Below, piece after piece: positions 34,328 through 46,739 of a stretch of DNA of 64,000 nucleotides (its first letter is position 1; each line of letters starts with the position of its first letter). The stretch lies in contig CM060831.1 in assembly GCA_030762175.1 (NCBI GenBank), positions 82,801,501 to 82,865,500 of the forward strand. The letters run 5' to 3'. A program made the position numbers and the translations under genes. Under the pieces are notes generated by a model. The model searched no databases. It had not been told where the DNA came from and worked only from the letters and a program-made list of their open reading frames with translations. Origin of the DNA: Metallyticus violacea (lineage: Eukaryota > Arthropoda > Insecta > Mantodea > Metallyticidae).

Positions 34328-34556
34328 CTGGAAAAAAAATACATACATACCTATAAATACAGGAGACCAACACTCCCAAAATGCCTGGTTTCACAGAATG
34401 TCATATATTAGCAAAATATATACGAATGAGTTTATACAAAATAACAAAATTATACAATTTAAATTATGCACTTTGAATATATGTTAAAGACATCATTTTC
34501 TTCTGTTGTAAGAGGTGACAGAGACCTTGTATTTCCAGAGGACACTGACTATTATA

Positions 34557-34830
34557 ATGGGTTGCCAAGGTCGTTAAGGCACAAACTCTGGAGCGGAAGA
34601 TCTGGGGTTTGAATCACATTAGGACCATCCTCCCTGACTGAGGTTTTTTCTAGGTTTTCCTCAGTCCACATAAATGGCAATAGCTGGTTAGGTACCCTAA
34701 ACTTAGACCTCGAATGTTCCCTTCCATAAAAAAAAAGTCCTTTTCCAAGATAACATTTCATCTCATGTATCATTAGTGTCCACTGCCAGTGGTGCAGCAG
34801 CAGTATAAACAACGGGCATTATAGCATTAT
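34557..34830 (+). mobile_element. SINE-2 copy (tRNA-derived)
   Basis: The head is gggttgccaaggtcgttaag with a decayed B box ggtttgaatcaca, a body with ctgactgaggttttttctag, and a 3' part with catttcatctcatgtatcat. It shares all of these with the better copy at 47289-47560. Confidence 0.75.
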
Positions 34831-34987
34831 TTAACACTGAATATTCCAGAAAAATCCTTAGAACACCAACGTGGACACGTAATTGAATGCACAAGCAACA
34901 GATAGGCCAGTATCTGCAAAGCAGTGCATATAGACATCAAATTAATTTTCAATTTTTTAGCACTGGAAATATTCTACACAAGCTCTA

Positions 34988-35154
34988 ATCTACAAAGCTC
35001 AGCAAATGCCCATTTCAACTTAAATGTCCAGTAACAACTTCGGAACATAGAACTACAGCTAAATTTATTTGTTTATCTACAAAGCTCAGCAAATGCCCAT
35101 ATCAACTTAAATGTCCAGTAACAACTTTGGAACAAATAGAGCTAAATTCATTTG
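34988..35154. repeat. Two-unit tandem duplication of 87 bp
   Basis: The unit starting atctacaaagctcagcaaat at 34988 is repeated at 35075 with few changes. Confidence 0.9.
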
Positions 35155-35159
35155 TTTAC

Positions 35160-36400
35160 TAAGTCCCAATGCAATTTTCGTGCCTTGATCTATTTTTAGC
35201 AATAAAAAATTGAAAGATGCACAATCATGTACTTGAGTTCTGCTGCCTTTGCTTCACTTCTTCAACTTCCAAGCAACATAGAAAGTATGGCCCATAATGA
35301 TTTATAATACAAAGAAATGTGGCAGGGTACTCAAATAGTTAAAAGAGCCAAAATATTTTGCTACATTTATATGCACATACTCATATTTATTTATTAAAAA
35401 CCAAAACCTCAATTTTATAATGTCAGTTTCACTCCAGTCCCCCCTTTAAAAAAAAAAAAAAATATTACGAGAATAAATGTTTCAGTTTGCTTCTCAAAAT
35501 ACTTGCTATTGAACCTACCAGCTTAAAATTCTAACTCTTTGAAACAATTCAATCCCTTTTTAACTTTAATTGTTGGTAAGGATGAAATTTGAGCACTGCA
35601 AACTTTTCATTCTACTGCACATTTTCAAAACTTGTCAGCCTTATAATAATATATGCAAATTATAAAAATCCTTCAAGATGTATTCTGCTTTAAATAGAAT
35701 AAAAGAGGCTTCTATAAGCAGAAAGGAATTTACAGATTTATGCTGACAGCATGAGGCTACAGATCAATAATCATAATCATCATTAATCGGAAACTAGCAG
35801 GTCAAGTGAGGGATATAAAGTACGAAAGAGTAACTTACTAACAGTTTTGCAAATAGACATGTTCATAAATTGGAAATAGAGTTAGCAATCACCTTATAAA
35901 AAACAGAAGGAAGAGGTTTATAAAGTAATGCTCTTAAATGAGGAAATCTTCTATTAAGGTAGGGTTAACCAAAAAACTGACAACAGTTGTATTATATTGT
36001 GTATTTTAGGCATAAGTGGGCTGGTTCATCACCATGAGAGAGTACTAGTCGAACTTGCAACTCTGTGCACCTTGCAACCTTGGCTTACTTTTGTTCATTC
36101 CTTAGTCTACTGAAGTTTGCGACAAGTTCGGAAGAATTAACATATCTAGTTACTAAACTAATTTGAATGTTTATGTTACAAGTGTTTTCTACTTTTTATA
36201 CTAATGCCATTAGATAAGTTCACATTACACCAATGTAATTTTTACATACAATTCATATGTATTAAATTATCTTGTTGGGAATTAGACATAATTTTAACAG
36301 AATTCCCAACTGTGCATCTTCCAAGTAATGAAGCCATGTAAACACTTTTATATATAAATTAAGATAAACTTTCTTTAATACTAATTTAATTTGGAAACGA
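35160..36400. other. No gene recognised
   Basis: AT-rich sequence with A runs near 35450; no feature I could name. Probably intron. Confidence 0.4.
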
Positions 36401-36420
36401 ACACAGTGAAATATTCACTG

Positions 36421-36630
36421 ATAATCTCTTCTAAGTTCATGTTCAAAACACTCTTTACGGTTTCATTTAAATGAGATTTACTCAGGACATATGTTTCGTG
36501 GAACTATCATCCACATCATCAGCTGTTAACGACTCAGTTATGATAGTTCCACAAAACATATGTCCTCAGTAAATCTCATTTAAGGGAAACCATAAAGTGT
36601 GTTTTGAATATGTGAATCAGAAGAGATTAT
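36421..36630. mobile_element. PLE foldback: 90 bp inverted arms, 29 base loop
   Basis: The left arm 36421-36510 and right arm 36540-36630 are near-perfect reverse complements. Each arm reads outward as a PLE 3' end. The loop and left arm together hold a complete hammerhead-like motif on the minus strand, while the right arm starts within its helix II loop. RNA from either strand would form a long hairpin. Confidence 0.8.
36483..36525 (-). ncRNA. Hammerhead-like ribozyme motif with canonical core
   Basis: CAG (helix I) - CTGATGA (canonical core) - T - GTGGA/TGATAGT/TCCAC (perfect 5 bp helix II) - GAA - AC/ATAT/GT (2 bp helix III with 4-base loop) - C - CTG (pairs with CAG). The cleavage triplet would be GTC, the preferred one. 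Confidence 0.65.
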
Positions 36631-36739
36631 TAGGGAAACTTGTTTTATTTTTGATAAGCAGTGAAGGATAAAGTGGCATATACTTACTGAAGAGAAATTA
36701 CATTAAGTTGGAGTACAATTAGAACATTTTCCTCAAAAA

Positions 36740-37440
36740 TCTCTGTGACAGCTTTCACAGGAAATCACAATTTCAATGAGCTCAGTGTGGCGAGTTGCCA
36801 AACGCTTAAAATTTAAAACATACAAGATTACTGTTGTCCACAAATTGCTACCATGTGATAATGAAAATTGGGTACATTTCTGTAAGTTGATACTTAGGAA
36901 TGTAAACATTAGGTAAACGAATCAAATTAAATTTTCTATGACAAAGTATGGTTCCATTTACATGGCCATATTTCATTGTGAATAACCAGTATTGGAGTTC
37001 AAAGAAACCCAATTAGTGCAGTAAACTTCAATATATGATGAGAAAATTTGGTTAGGTGTACAGCATATTAGGGCCAATATTTTTTGCTGATAACCTAAAC
37101 TCAGAATATTACAGGAATGATATACTCACCCTATTCTTGAACAAAAAAATTCTGCCAATGCTCATACAGCAGTAGTCATTTAATTAAATTCAGGAAAAAT
37201 TTAAATGTAGGGTAATTAGTAGGCAGTTATGGCCCCCATGGTCCTCTGATCTCACATCTTGTTATTTTTTTATAGACGAACTTCCTGTGCACAGGACAAA
37301 CTTCCACATGTTAGAAGAACTGCTAGACAATATCAGGAGAGGAATTAATTCTGAAGTTGAAACAATGTGTATGAAAGAAAATTTCCTAAAAATGTACCAG
37401 AGTTATGTGGATGCAGCATGAGGATATTTGCAACCTCTCT
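36740..37440 (+). pseudogene. Mariner/Tc1-like transposase relic (mariner-E)
   Basis: SVWRVAKRLKFKTYKITVVH (36785) and LPCDNENWVHFC (36852) precede the core; RQLWPPWSSDLTSCYFF (37212) matches the insect motif WPPRSPDLTPCDFF; then MLEELLDNIRRGINSEVE (37305-37360). It belongs to a subfamily distinct from mariner-A to D. Broken by stops and frameshifts. Confidence 0.75.
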
Positions 37441-37449
37441 TAAGATGAG

Positions 37450-38530
37450 GTATGTCTTATTTTCATCATAATTGTAATTGTCAGAACACAATTCATTAGA
37501 AAGTTAGTTGTTTTAGTTTGCTAGATATTTTATTTGAGTGCTCATCATTAAGAGGTCTGGTTGTCATGGCCAGATCTGCCATGCCAATGGCCAAGTGAGA
37601 TGCCTGTATTAAATGGTTGTTGGGGAGAGAATAAGGTAAACACAGAAGTGTGAGTATAGTGGATTATGTTTTATGCACTGAATATAGTATCTTACTTTAA
37701 TGAAATGTTGTCAGAGTTGCACTTTCCTTTATTAGTCTCATTTTGCCAATGTAGCAAAGTAAATAATATAATAAAGTATAAGTCTGTCACAGACATACAG
37801 CAATTCAAGTGGAATAATGAGAGAAGTGATCAGTTTTATAGTAATGTGAACTCTGAAATTAAGTATGTACAAGATAAATGCAATGTAATTTGTGTAAATA
37901 AAGTATAGCACATGTGTGAATTTATTTTCAAAAGTGCAATTACAAATAGTTGCCAGAAAAGTATGAGACAAAGTGATTGCCTTGAAACTAGTGTAGAAAT
38001 ATGCAACATTTGCTAAGGAGGGCAGTGATTCTATGGAGAGAGAGCGAAATGGAAAATGAGAGAAGTAATGAATGGTAGATTAAAGAGACTTTCAAGCTAA
38101 TGTTAGAGATGAAGGGAAAAGACTGGAAGAGAAATAGAACTCATGATGTTAAAGTTAAAATAATTTCTGGAGGGGCACAGCTGGGATAAAGATTGTAAGG
38201 AAATTGTCAAAACTAGTCATTATAAAACCAGCACACTGAATTAAATATTTTGACAAGCTATTGAAATGGAAAAATGTGTTTTGGATAAATCTAGATCTGC
38301 ATTGGAGCTATACAAAAGAATTGGAAAGACCCTTCTGAAAGGAAGAGTTTCTAAAATATGTTATAGTTTCCAAAAGAACAAAAAGTGTTCATTGGCAGAG
38401 TGCCAGCAGAATTTTTTTCAATGTAATATGAAGATAAAGAAACAATATATTGGACAAAACTTTTGAATGAAATAAAGATAAGGATATTTTCAAGAGTTGG
38501 CAGGTGGCATAATTTAACCTTTTTATATCT
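37450..38530. other. No gene recognised
   Basis: Short open frames at 37666-37908 and 38266-38466 (plus) have no family I recognise. Probably intron. Confidence 0.4.
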
Positions 38531-38539
38531 AGGAATAAA

Positions 38540-38850
38540 CATATTTTTATTTTTTACAATAAACTAACCCAAATATCTTATGCATTGCATATATTAAATA
38601 GGAGCTGCACTAAATATATTTTTAGAAAAGTATATTTTAGCTATGTACATTCTATATTAGCTTATGATACATTGTTATGGGGAACTGCAAGTTAATCATC
38701 TATGGTCTATAAAAAGCAAAAGAAAATATTAAGAATAATATAGCAATTACCATCCCATGCTCCCAGTATACCAATTTTTAAGCAGTTACATATCCCAATA
38801 ATTCCTAATTTTTAATATATATACCATAAACTGTACCTTTTGTTTATAAA
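38540..38850 (+). pseudogene. LINE relic, C-terminal region
   Basis: YFSYVHSILAYDTLLWGTAS (38640), KKQKKILRII (38715) and IFKQLHIPIIPNF (38775) match the same region as LINE-K 30390-30560 but are more decayed. Confidence 0.6.
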
Positions 38851-38899
38851 AAAACCAGCTTTTTAGAAATAATTAAGATTATTGTGTGCATTACACTAG

Positions 38900-40440
38900 A
38901 TCAGCTGCGCTAATACTCTTTTAAATTTTTGAGAGAACTTATGATATAATTATAAGAGGAGCATTATGGTATAAATTCAGAGAGAAGGCATTAGCTGCAG
39001 AAATGGCTGAGATACAAGAGTTATAATTTTCTGTATCAAATGTGACGGGTCATGCAAAAACACGGTATTAAAATTAAGCCTAATAATTATTTAGCCTGAT
39101 TATAGATATTATGTTAAGCTTAAAAGATGCCAATAAATGATGATTTAATGGTGGAATCAACATTAGTTATAGGATTAGAAATTGAAAGGTACTGTAAGAG
39201 TGGAGATTTAAAGTAAAAAAGAAAAAGATGACTAAGGCCTGGTTATTTAAATTGTACTAAACAAGCCATAGGAAATGCAATGATTATATATATATATATT
39301 TTATTATAATTTTATTAAATATGTAAACACTAACTTCACTTACACACACAAAGAAAGGCAGTCAAACACCAGGTTATTCTTTTGTTCTCGTAAGCGAGAG
39401 AGCCTGTATGGGAATGCTGCTATGAGAATCTCATGCCTCAGAAGCAGTCTCTGATTAACGATGCTAGTCCAAAATTCTTGCAGCCAGTACACGAACAATC
39501 AAAATATAACAATATCGTACAGGAAGGAAATTTAGATGTAGTAACAAAAGAGTACTAATGTGAAAATATTGTTTCTTCATCAATATAGCAATTCTTCCTA
39601 TTAGTTAGTGCACTTTGCAGCTTACAAGAATGAGTCATTCAAGGAAAAAACTTTCTGATAAGATACTATGGCAAATCTCTTTATCCAGACATCTCCCCTT
39701 AGTTAATGCCAACAAATTCTGTGCTACTAATTTAATACCAAAATAAATAAAATCATCTACAACTTGCATTTCTTTATTTGCCATAAACCACTTCATTTTT
39801 TTGACTTTTCTTACCTTCTTTAAGCACCATTTCCTTTATATTCTAATAAAATTTATTAACACTTAATTCTAATACCATTAGGATATATTCTGGGGTAAAA
39901 TGGTTCTCGTTGTCAGCTGCTGTCTCACTCCTACAGCATTGTCAAGTTTTCCTCTGTTAACAATCAATTTTTAGTTCTGGTTACTCATTAATGAAAATAT
40001 CAGGGGATGAACTTTGATTCTAATTTGGTAACTGCAAGCTAGTGATGCGCTTCTCAAGGAAATGTATTATATACTTTTTTGCGGCAATATTTGTATATCT
40101 TTGTTACATAGCAATAGTAAATAAATGTGCTGTGTTCTAAGGAAAATCTGATATTAAGCATAATGACAAATGCCACAATAGACAAATCTTAACAAAATGT
40201 TCATACAGAGTACATCCTCTATTCAACCTGTTGCTTCCATGAAGCCACCAAATGACTCAATTCCAAAAGTTGCAGCTGATTAAACTGCAATATGAAGGAA
40301 ACAGTTTCTTGCACATGGCATGCCGGTTTATAGTATCTTTATTGGAATGAAGATACTGTATGAGGCAACTACCAAACAAGTGCAAAAATAATTCAACAGT
40401 ACCAAAGATAATGTTTTGTGATCATTAGAATTAGCTGAAA
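38900..40440. other. No gene recognised
   Basis: AT-rich, with a short (TA)n at 39287-39299. Nothing further could be supported. Confidence 0.4.
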
Positions 40441-40451
40441 TTTTGGATTTT

Positions 40452-40733
40452 TTCTTTTTCAATTTTATTTATGCATGCTCTTGAATGCTCTCAGGTCATC
40501 GACATTCCAATTCAGATTGCGAAATAACTGACAAATTTTACTCAAAGACTTTTTTTCAGGCTTGAGGTTCTATCATATGCTGCAAATCTACGGCATGCGA
40601 CCCACAGCTTTACTTTCCTTCCAACGGAAGGCTAACTTAGGGTTTTAAGCCAAAAAAAAATCCATTGATCCTGGCCGGGAGTGAACCCCCGCGATCTTGG
40701 GTTTAGGAGGCAAGTATGGTTAGCACTACAGCA
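40452..40733 (-). mobile_element. SINE-1 copy
   Basis: Same order as the copy at 11522-11828: body with aggcttgaggttct, then the B box side ggccgggagtgaacccc and the A box side gcaagtatggttagcacta. Confidence 0.85.
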
Positions 40734-40959
40734 CTAATGAAATACTGTAAAATGATAGAAGCAACTGAAAGCAGAATTGTTTATTTAGCACTAGTTTTAC
40801 AATGGATTTTACTAATAAATTTTCCACATACATAATGCAAAACATTGTATATCAGAAATTTACTGTCATATTCACATTTGTTAAAAACCTATACAAATTT
40901 TAGTTCTAGAAATTTACAACTAACATTTATACTTTTAAAACTATGTTTTTGCTGCTTAC

Positions 40960-41082
40960 CTTTAACTCAGGATCATGATCAGCACCATAAAAATTGTCCT
41001 CATGAATATCTGGTCTTTTCAACTGAAGTGAACATGTATCAATATTCTTTTGTTCTTCTTTAATGTCTAGAGTGCTATTCAT
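40960..41082 (-). CDS. Zinc-finger gene A, first coding exon
   Basis: The exon begins at 41117 after a strong acceptor (ttctttttttgcag). An ATG follows at 41082 after a 35-base leader, and 41 open codons start MNSTLDIKEEQKNIDTCSLQ and end HDPELK before the donor gtaagc at 40959. The DIKEEQ segment resembles the EIKEEL and KIKVEEL segments of the next two exons, supporting one gene. An in-frame TAA (41101-41103) lies just upstream of the ATG, so the ATG is the best start. The splice acceptor implies a non-coding first exon upstream. Confidence 0.62.
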
Positions 41083-41349
41083 TTTCTTAGGCACTTTTTA
41101 CTTACAAACTTCTAATACTGCAAAAAAAGAAAATATAACATTATATGAATGAAAGTCTAAAATGTGAGCATAGCATGGAGCATAGGCAATGATGACCATA
41201 ACAAAATGTTGGGCTAATAATAGGAAATAAGACTTTTAAAAAATTTCCAGTTGTCACTTTAATTTCAACTTAGTGAAATACATAGCTATTTCTGTTTGGA
41301 TCTGCATATACATATGAGGTAAGTCATTAAGTAAATTACAAATTGATGT

Positions 41350-41633
41350 TGATTTGCTTTATTTACAGATGCTCTTTAACATCTCAGGTCATCAGCCTCC
41401 CGCTCAATTTAGAGCATGAAAAGCCAATAAATTTTGTTCAGAGCCTTTTCTTTCAAGCTTGAGGTTCTTATGCCGTAAATGTATGACATGGACCCACAGC
41501 TTTACTTTCCTTCTGAAAGATGCCATACTTAGGATTTTTCTGCCCCAAAAATTCATTCATCCTGGCTGGAATTGAAATTGTAATCTTGGATTTACGATGC
41601 AAGTCTACTTACCACTAGACCACCAGGACTGAC
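41350..41633 (-). mobile_element. SINE-1 copy with 12 bp target duplication
   Basis: Flanked by acaaattgatgt at 41338-41349 and 41634-41645. Minus strand: head with cagtcctggtggtctagtgg and body as in other copies; no poly-A is left at the 3' end (ttgctttatttaca). The B box is mutated, so it is an old copy. Confidence 0.88.
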
Positions 41634-41799
41634 ACAAATTGATGTAGGATACTACATATTTGCATGACACACCTCAGATATTACCTCTAGATAGCATTAA
41701 TCCAGTGGAAATTAATGACACTCAACATAAGACATTGATATTTACAATAACAAAACTGCAGTTGCAAGATAGCAACATCTCTCAGTGAATATAATATCC

Positions 41800-42715
41800 T
41801 CAAACAGTGCAAAGTTGCGCGATTTTTGTGGGCCAAGTGTATAGCATCAAAGAATATTCATAAAGATAAGCTTTCGAACTACAGTGAGAAGTGCCTGTTA
41901 CAATTGGGTGCAGTATTTCCATGATGGGTGGACATATATCAAAGATGAATAATGCATAGACCAGCAAAGATGGCAAACAGGTAAATTTGCAACCTGTTGA
42001 AGACCTAATCTAAGAAGACAGATGGGTATTTATATAGATTATAGCCATTTCTATTGGTTGTTCATATAGCATTGCCTACCTCATAATGCATGACAGGTTA
42101 GATCTATGCACGATACATATTGCAAACTGGAAAAAAATGGCTCTGGGATTATATCTTCAAGGAAACTATGTGCTAATTATCACAGGTAAAAGGTCTTGGA
42201 TCACCATTACCAATCCCAAACAAAGCATGCATCAATAGAGTAAAAACATTGTGAATTATCAAAAAAAAACTACCACCATGTTCTAGGAAAGTGATGCTCA
42301 CAGACTTCTGGGAACATGAAGGGATACTGCTCAGTGCATTCCAGCCTCAAGGTCAAGTTGTAAATGCCAGCTGCTAATGTAACAACTTCAGTAAACTCTG
42401 TTAGGCCATTCAACAGAAACAATCAGGACTTCTCACCAAAGGCATGTAGCTGATGAATGACAATGCACATACTTATACTACCAACAAAACAAATGAGATG
42501 CTGCAAAATTTAAAGTGGGAAGTCCTCATGCATCTGTATATACCTCCTTCCTCTAAATCAATATCTTATGGGTGAACATTTTTCCAAAGAAGATGTAGAA
42601 AGGGAAGTCACTGCTTGGTTTTGAATTTTATGCTGCCAGATTCCAGGGGCTTGTGAAACGTTGTGACAAGTGCCCCACTGTACAGGGAGATTATGTTGGG
42701 TAATAAAGCTACTTT
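41800..42715 (+). pseudogene. Mariner transposase relic (mariner-D)
   Basis: RFLWAKCIASKNIHK (41823) with LGAVFP are the start of the N-terminal helix-turn-helix; IAYLIMHDRL (42068-42100) ends the DNA-binding half; MLTDFWEHEGILL (42293), MNDNAHTYTTNKTNEMLQNL (42452) and VKRCDKCPTVQGDYVG (42653-42703) are from the catalytic half and C-terminus. The catalytic aspartate of DNA(x)xxT is kept, but the protein is full of stops. Confidence 0.82.
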
Positions 42716-42719
42716 TCTT

Positions 42720-43490
42720 ATTATTTAAGTTCTTTATTAATTCTTCATTAATATTTACAATAAAACTGAAAAAGGAACACCCAAAAACATCTCAGCCAAA
42801 ACACAAAAACCAGAGTAGCCAAATACAATCACTCGTTCCCACAAATTTTACTATTTACATACACATTGATATAAATTCCTTCCACTGTTTTTGAATCAGT
42901 ATATTGTCAATCACATATTATTACTTTACACTACAGGGATGAGCATTTTGTACTAAATGCATTCATAATGAACTATTTCTTGACGGCAGGAAAGTGTTGA
43001 AACCAGTGTTTGTAGATTTCCTTTCGGTCTAGTATCATTGTCATGTATATTTTATTTTTCTTAAATAAAAGTTGTGGACTTTACTTAATAGATTCAGATT
43101 TAAAATTTCAAGTGATTTTGTCCTAAGATACACTTTGCATAATTTCATTTAGCATGCCTTAATGAACAATTTCCAAAATATTTACAAATTTGACCATGTG
43201 ATGATATCTAAGAATCATTCACAGTAAATTTATTTCATCTATATTTGTATTGGGAAAGTCAAATTCATAACGCAACATCCAAGTTTAACATTGAATATTT
43301 GCGATTATGAACTCCGAACTATCTGCACTCATCTCGTGTAATTAAACTTTCTGTAATACTGTATACTATATACACTCTATAAATGTGTACCGCGAAAATA
43401 GGTTTAGTTTAAAATTCTAGTTCACTGGCTGCTCATTTTGCTGTCAACCATTGCTCCATTTGCTATGTAAATTGACGGAATAATTAATTG
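42720..43490. other. No gene recognised
   Basis: AT-rich, with one unrecognised 74-codon frame (42670-42894) that overlaps the end of mariner-D. Probably first intron of gene A. Confidence 0.4.
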
Positions 43491-43500
43491 GAAACCTCAC

Positions 43501-43760
43501 CTTTTATGTCTTGCTCGACTCTTACTCCTGTAATTCCCTTTTTCTCTTAATCCACCACGATATTCTTTTGTGATGTGAATAGATTGCCTATATTATCTTA
43601 TTTATCTATTTGTCACAGCTGCCACTACAGGATTCGAATTGCATTTAAAGTAAAAACCCAAGTCGGCAAATCTCAAAAGCGCAATTTCTCGCAAAAGCAA
43701 TTAAAAGTTCCCTTTTAAACTGTGAACTTCCCCGCCATTATATTTTATGTGTATTTAATT
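43501..43760 (-). promoter_or_regulatory. Candidate first exon and promoter region of zinc-finger gene A
   Basis: A donor-like site, cataaaag|gtgaggt, lies at 43501 on the minus strand, upstream of the acceptor at 41118. The sequence to its right is a little richer in G and C and has several CG pairs compared with the intron. Weak evidence; no TATA box or initiator was identified. Confidence 0.28.
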
Positions 43761-43839
43761 ATTTAATAAAATTTATAAAACACTATTCTACCCATTTAAT
43801 TCCGTGTAGGTCACCATACGCCAGGATTGAACCACTTTA

Positions 43840-43860
43840 AAAAAAAAAAAAAAAAAAAAA

Positions 43861-43947
<87 letters not shown>
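43840..43947. repeat. Poly-A run and (AAT)n microsatellite
   Basis: An A run of about 22 is followed by about 28 AAT units. Confidence 0.98.
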
Positions 43948-43948
<1 letters not shown>

Positions 43949-43989
43949 TATTTTAGGTTCTGATTCGTATAAGCACTAGGTGTATATAT

Positions 43990-44125
43990 ATTATAAATGA
44001 AAAATAAAGTAACAATGTAACTAATTAACAATAATAATAAAAGTAGATAAGGAGATAAAACACTTAGATAGTCAACTCGAAATTGCTATATTTCGAACTA
44101 CTGGAGTTCTTCTATGGCAAGTAAT
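43990..44125 (-). repeat. Dispersed ~110 bp repeat with two-part hairpin, copy 2
   Basis: Hairpin at 44085-44118: outer gctata with tatggc (one G-T pair), inner gaact/agttc. Preceded by aaaaataaagtaacaatgta and ggagataaaac, as in copies 1 and 3. Confidence 0.5.
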
Positions 44126-44129
44126 ATAT

Positions 44130-45500
44130 AGATAAATTACAAAGTCATATTATGACAGTAATAGGCTGGGTTGAAACTTACAATAGCACTGAATGAGAAC
44201 ATAATATTACTGATTTCTTTTTCCCGTAAGATAGGTTTGATGTACTACAAAAATTAACTTTCACCGAAAGTTATCCATATTAAACAACGTTAAGTTATTG
44301 CATTGCACAATTATTCTCAAGCGAAGCACATTTCAGTAAGGCTAATTATGATTAAAATTCGAACAAACACTGGATGTATAATAGTTAGCAATAAAAACAT
44401 ACGTAACATTAACTACACCTTTAATGACTATATATTTTCAACTGAACAAAAATTACTACCATCTCAAGAACATAAATTATTTTACTGTAATTAATTTATA
44501 GATGCATAAATATAATAATATAAATAAACAGTAAATAACGGCGCAGTTACGTTAACTGAAAATGTAAACACATACTTGTGTCAATGCCTTAATGAGATTG
44601 TTCCCAGCATTTTGAAGCAAACTGCAGGCATACACTTATAAGTCATTCACTTGCATAGTATATATTTAAAACTGCGTATATTGTAATTACTGTTCACTTC
44701 ACTTAAACCCCTTTCAAGAGAAGAAAAATGTAGGCAATACTTATTAAATACAATATTATTAGATTAAATTGAAAATGTTTTTCCTACTAGAAAATATTAC
44801 AGATTCATTTACATAAGTAGTTCTGTTGTAAAGATTAAGATGTTTTGAAGATACTTTTGAATGAATTACAATTTACTTTCTTGTCTCAGAACGACGATCA
44901 CATAACACACTAAGAATATAGAGCATCAACCAATTTTGTTAGTTTTCCTTCTTTTAATGTCATTTACAATGCAACACTCGCTTTCTGCCTCGGCATTAGA
45001 ATGAGGAAAACTAAAAACCAAATTAGACATCTTCTTTTGATTCTTGATTTTTGAAATCATCATACTGAATATCTTTGAAATACGCAATTTCGTCCCACAT
45101 TTCAGCAGTTGCTGCCTTCATTTCGAGCTGCAAAAGACTAGACTTTGTTCATCGTGCATCTCAAAAGTATACGTTTATTTAAGACATTTGTGTTGTGTGA
45201 ACATTAGATTCCTGTTATTAGTCTAATGAAGTGTCTACCGGAAAATTCACGCTTAAACAAGGAATTTTTATGTACGACATACAAGTAAAAACCGAATCAT
45301 GTAGATAGGTGTGTAAACAATTTTCTAGTATTCCAGTGAAGAGAAACATTTGGCTGTCTGGTTAATAAGTTTAACAATAATAAATATTGCTGGCCTTCAA
45401 TTTTACCAGTGTTTCAAATATGTGTACATGCATACATGCGTACTTACATTCATACATGCAAGCACATACATACATACATCCTATGTTTACGCGATGTTTA
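44130..45500. other. Intergenic; no clear gene
   Basis: Contains a 32-codon frame on the minus strand (separate entry) and a (CATA)n-like tract at 45424-45480. Otherwise nothing supported. Confidence 0.4.
45023..45121 (-). other. Small open frame, 32 codons
   Basis: Reads MKAATAEMWDEIAYFKDIQY then DDFKNQESKEDV and a stop. It is preceded by cttttgcag, which resembles a splice acceptor. The acidic, codon-like text suggests a last exon or a retropseudogene fragment, but I do not recognise the protein and chance is possible. Confidence 0.25.
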
Positions 45501-45890
45501 CAACATGTATACGGAACGGTGTGTCATAAACCTAAAAACCATCTTGTGGAATGTAAGAAAGATTAAATTATAATGAACTGAATTTTGTTCATTTTTCAGT
45601 GCTGTATACTGCTGCTATCTGAATGCTTTTCCGAAAATCTTTTGTGACTGAAGTCAATTAACAGTCTTTCAGTATGACTTAAAAATTTTCTCTTTAAATT
45701 TTGGTAGAAGATAAACAATTAAGTTTTCATGAGGGCACTTTGCATATTATATACCCATTGAAATTTGATTTTAAAAGTTCATAAGCCATAGTAAGAAAGG
45801 ATAATTACTCAATCGACAATTGTTAATTTATATTTATAACTATTGTGCAAATATAGCATGTAATACTTAAGTTGTTGTAATAGGCCAGCT

Positions 45891-46094
<204 letters not shown>

Positions 46095-46299
46095 GTAGAA
46101 GACACCAAGTATTGAATGGTTATCAAAAGGAGAAGGTTCTGATGGCTGAAAAATAGTAATTTCATTTTCATCCCTATTTTTCCATAAAACAAAGCCTGCA
46201 ACATCATCTGCCACTATATAAAAAATTATACAGCCATTCAATTCATGAATGTCTAACTTCTTTCGGAGAGAAGTCATTGCCTTTATAGATTTTATTAAT

Positions 46300-46525
46300 A
46301 TTGTTTAACGCTCGTTTTAACTACTGAGGCACCATAGACGGGGACACTGATGATAAATGAGATGAGATGGAATGACAAATTGGGATGCCCAGCATTTGCC
46401 ATTTATGAGGACTGAGAAAAACCTGGAAAAAATCTGAGTCCGAAGGACGGTCCTAGTGGGAATCAAACCCCAGACATCCCGTCAACGATTTCCGCCTTAA
46501 TGACCTCGGCCACCCGTGGCGGTAG
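46300..46525 (-). mobile_element. SINE-2 copy inside repeat R
   Basis: The minus strand starts ccgccacgggtggccgaggt, has a B box near 46455 (gggtttgattcccac) and the body cggactcagattttttccag. It interrupts repeat R between 46280 and 46525. Confidence 0.8.
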
Positions 46526-46647
46526 GATTGGTAGTTGATCATGGACAAATAAAGGTGTTTAGTGTAAAATATTGTTGCACATTGTTAGGACAGTGCCTTT
46601 CAAATCGATTGATAGTATGTATCTATGAATGCTTAGCTGATTTAGAC

Positions 46648-46735
46648 CGCGATGGGTGCCCGAGGTCGTTAAGGCACAGACTCGTGATCGAGAGGTCAGC
46701 TCCAGCTCGATGCATAGAAACACCTTAGGACCTTT
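46648..46735 (+). mobile_element. SINE-2 head fragment
   Basis: gatgggtgcccgaggtcgtt aligns with the head of SINE-2; the B box region is altered and the body is missing. Confidence 0.6.
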
Positions 46736-46739
46736 GTGT

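Noticed and set aside
43837..44031. Frame of poly-isoleucine and poly-phenylalanine
   Set aside because: Translation of the poly-A and (AAT)n tract.
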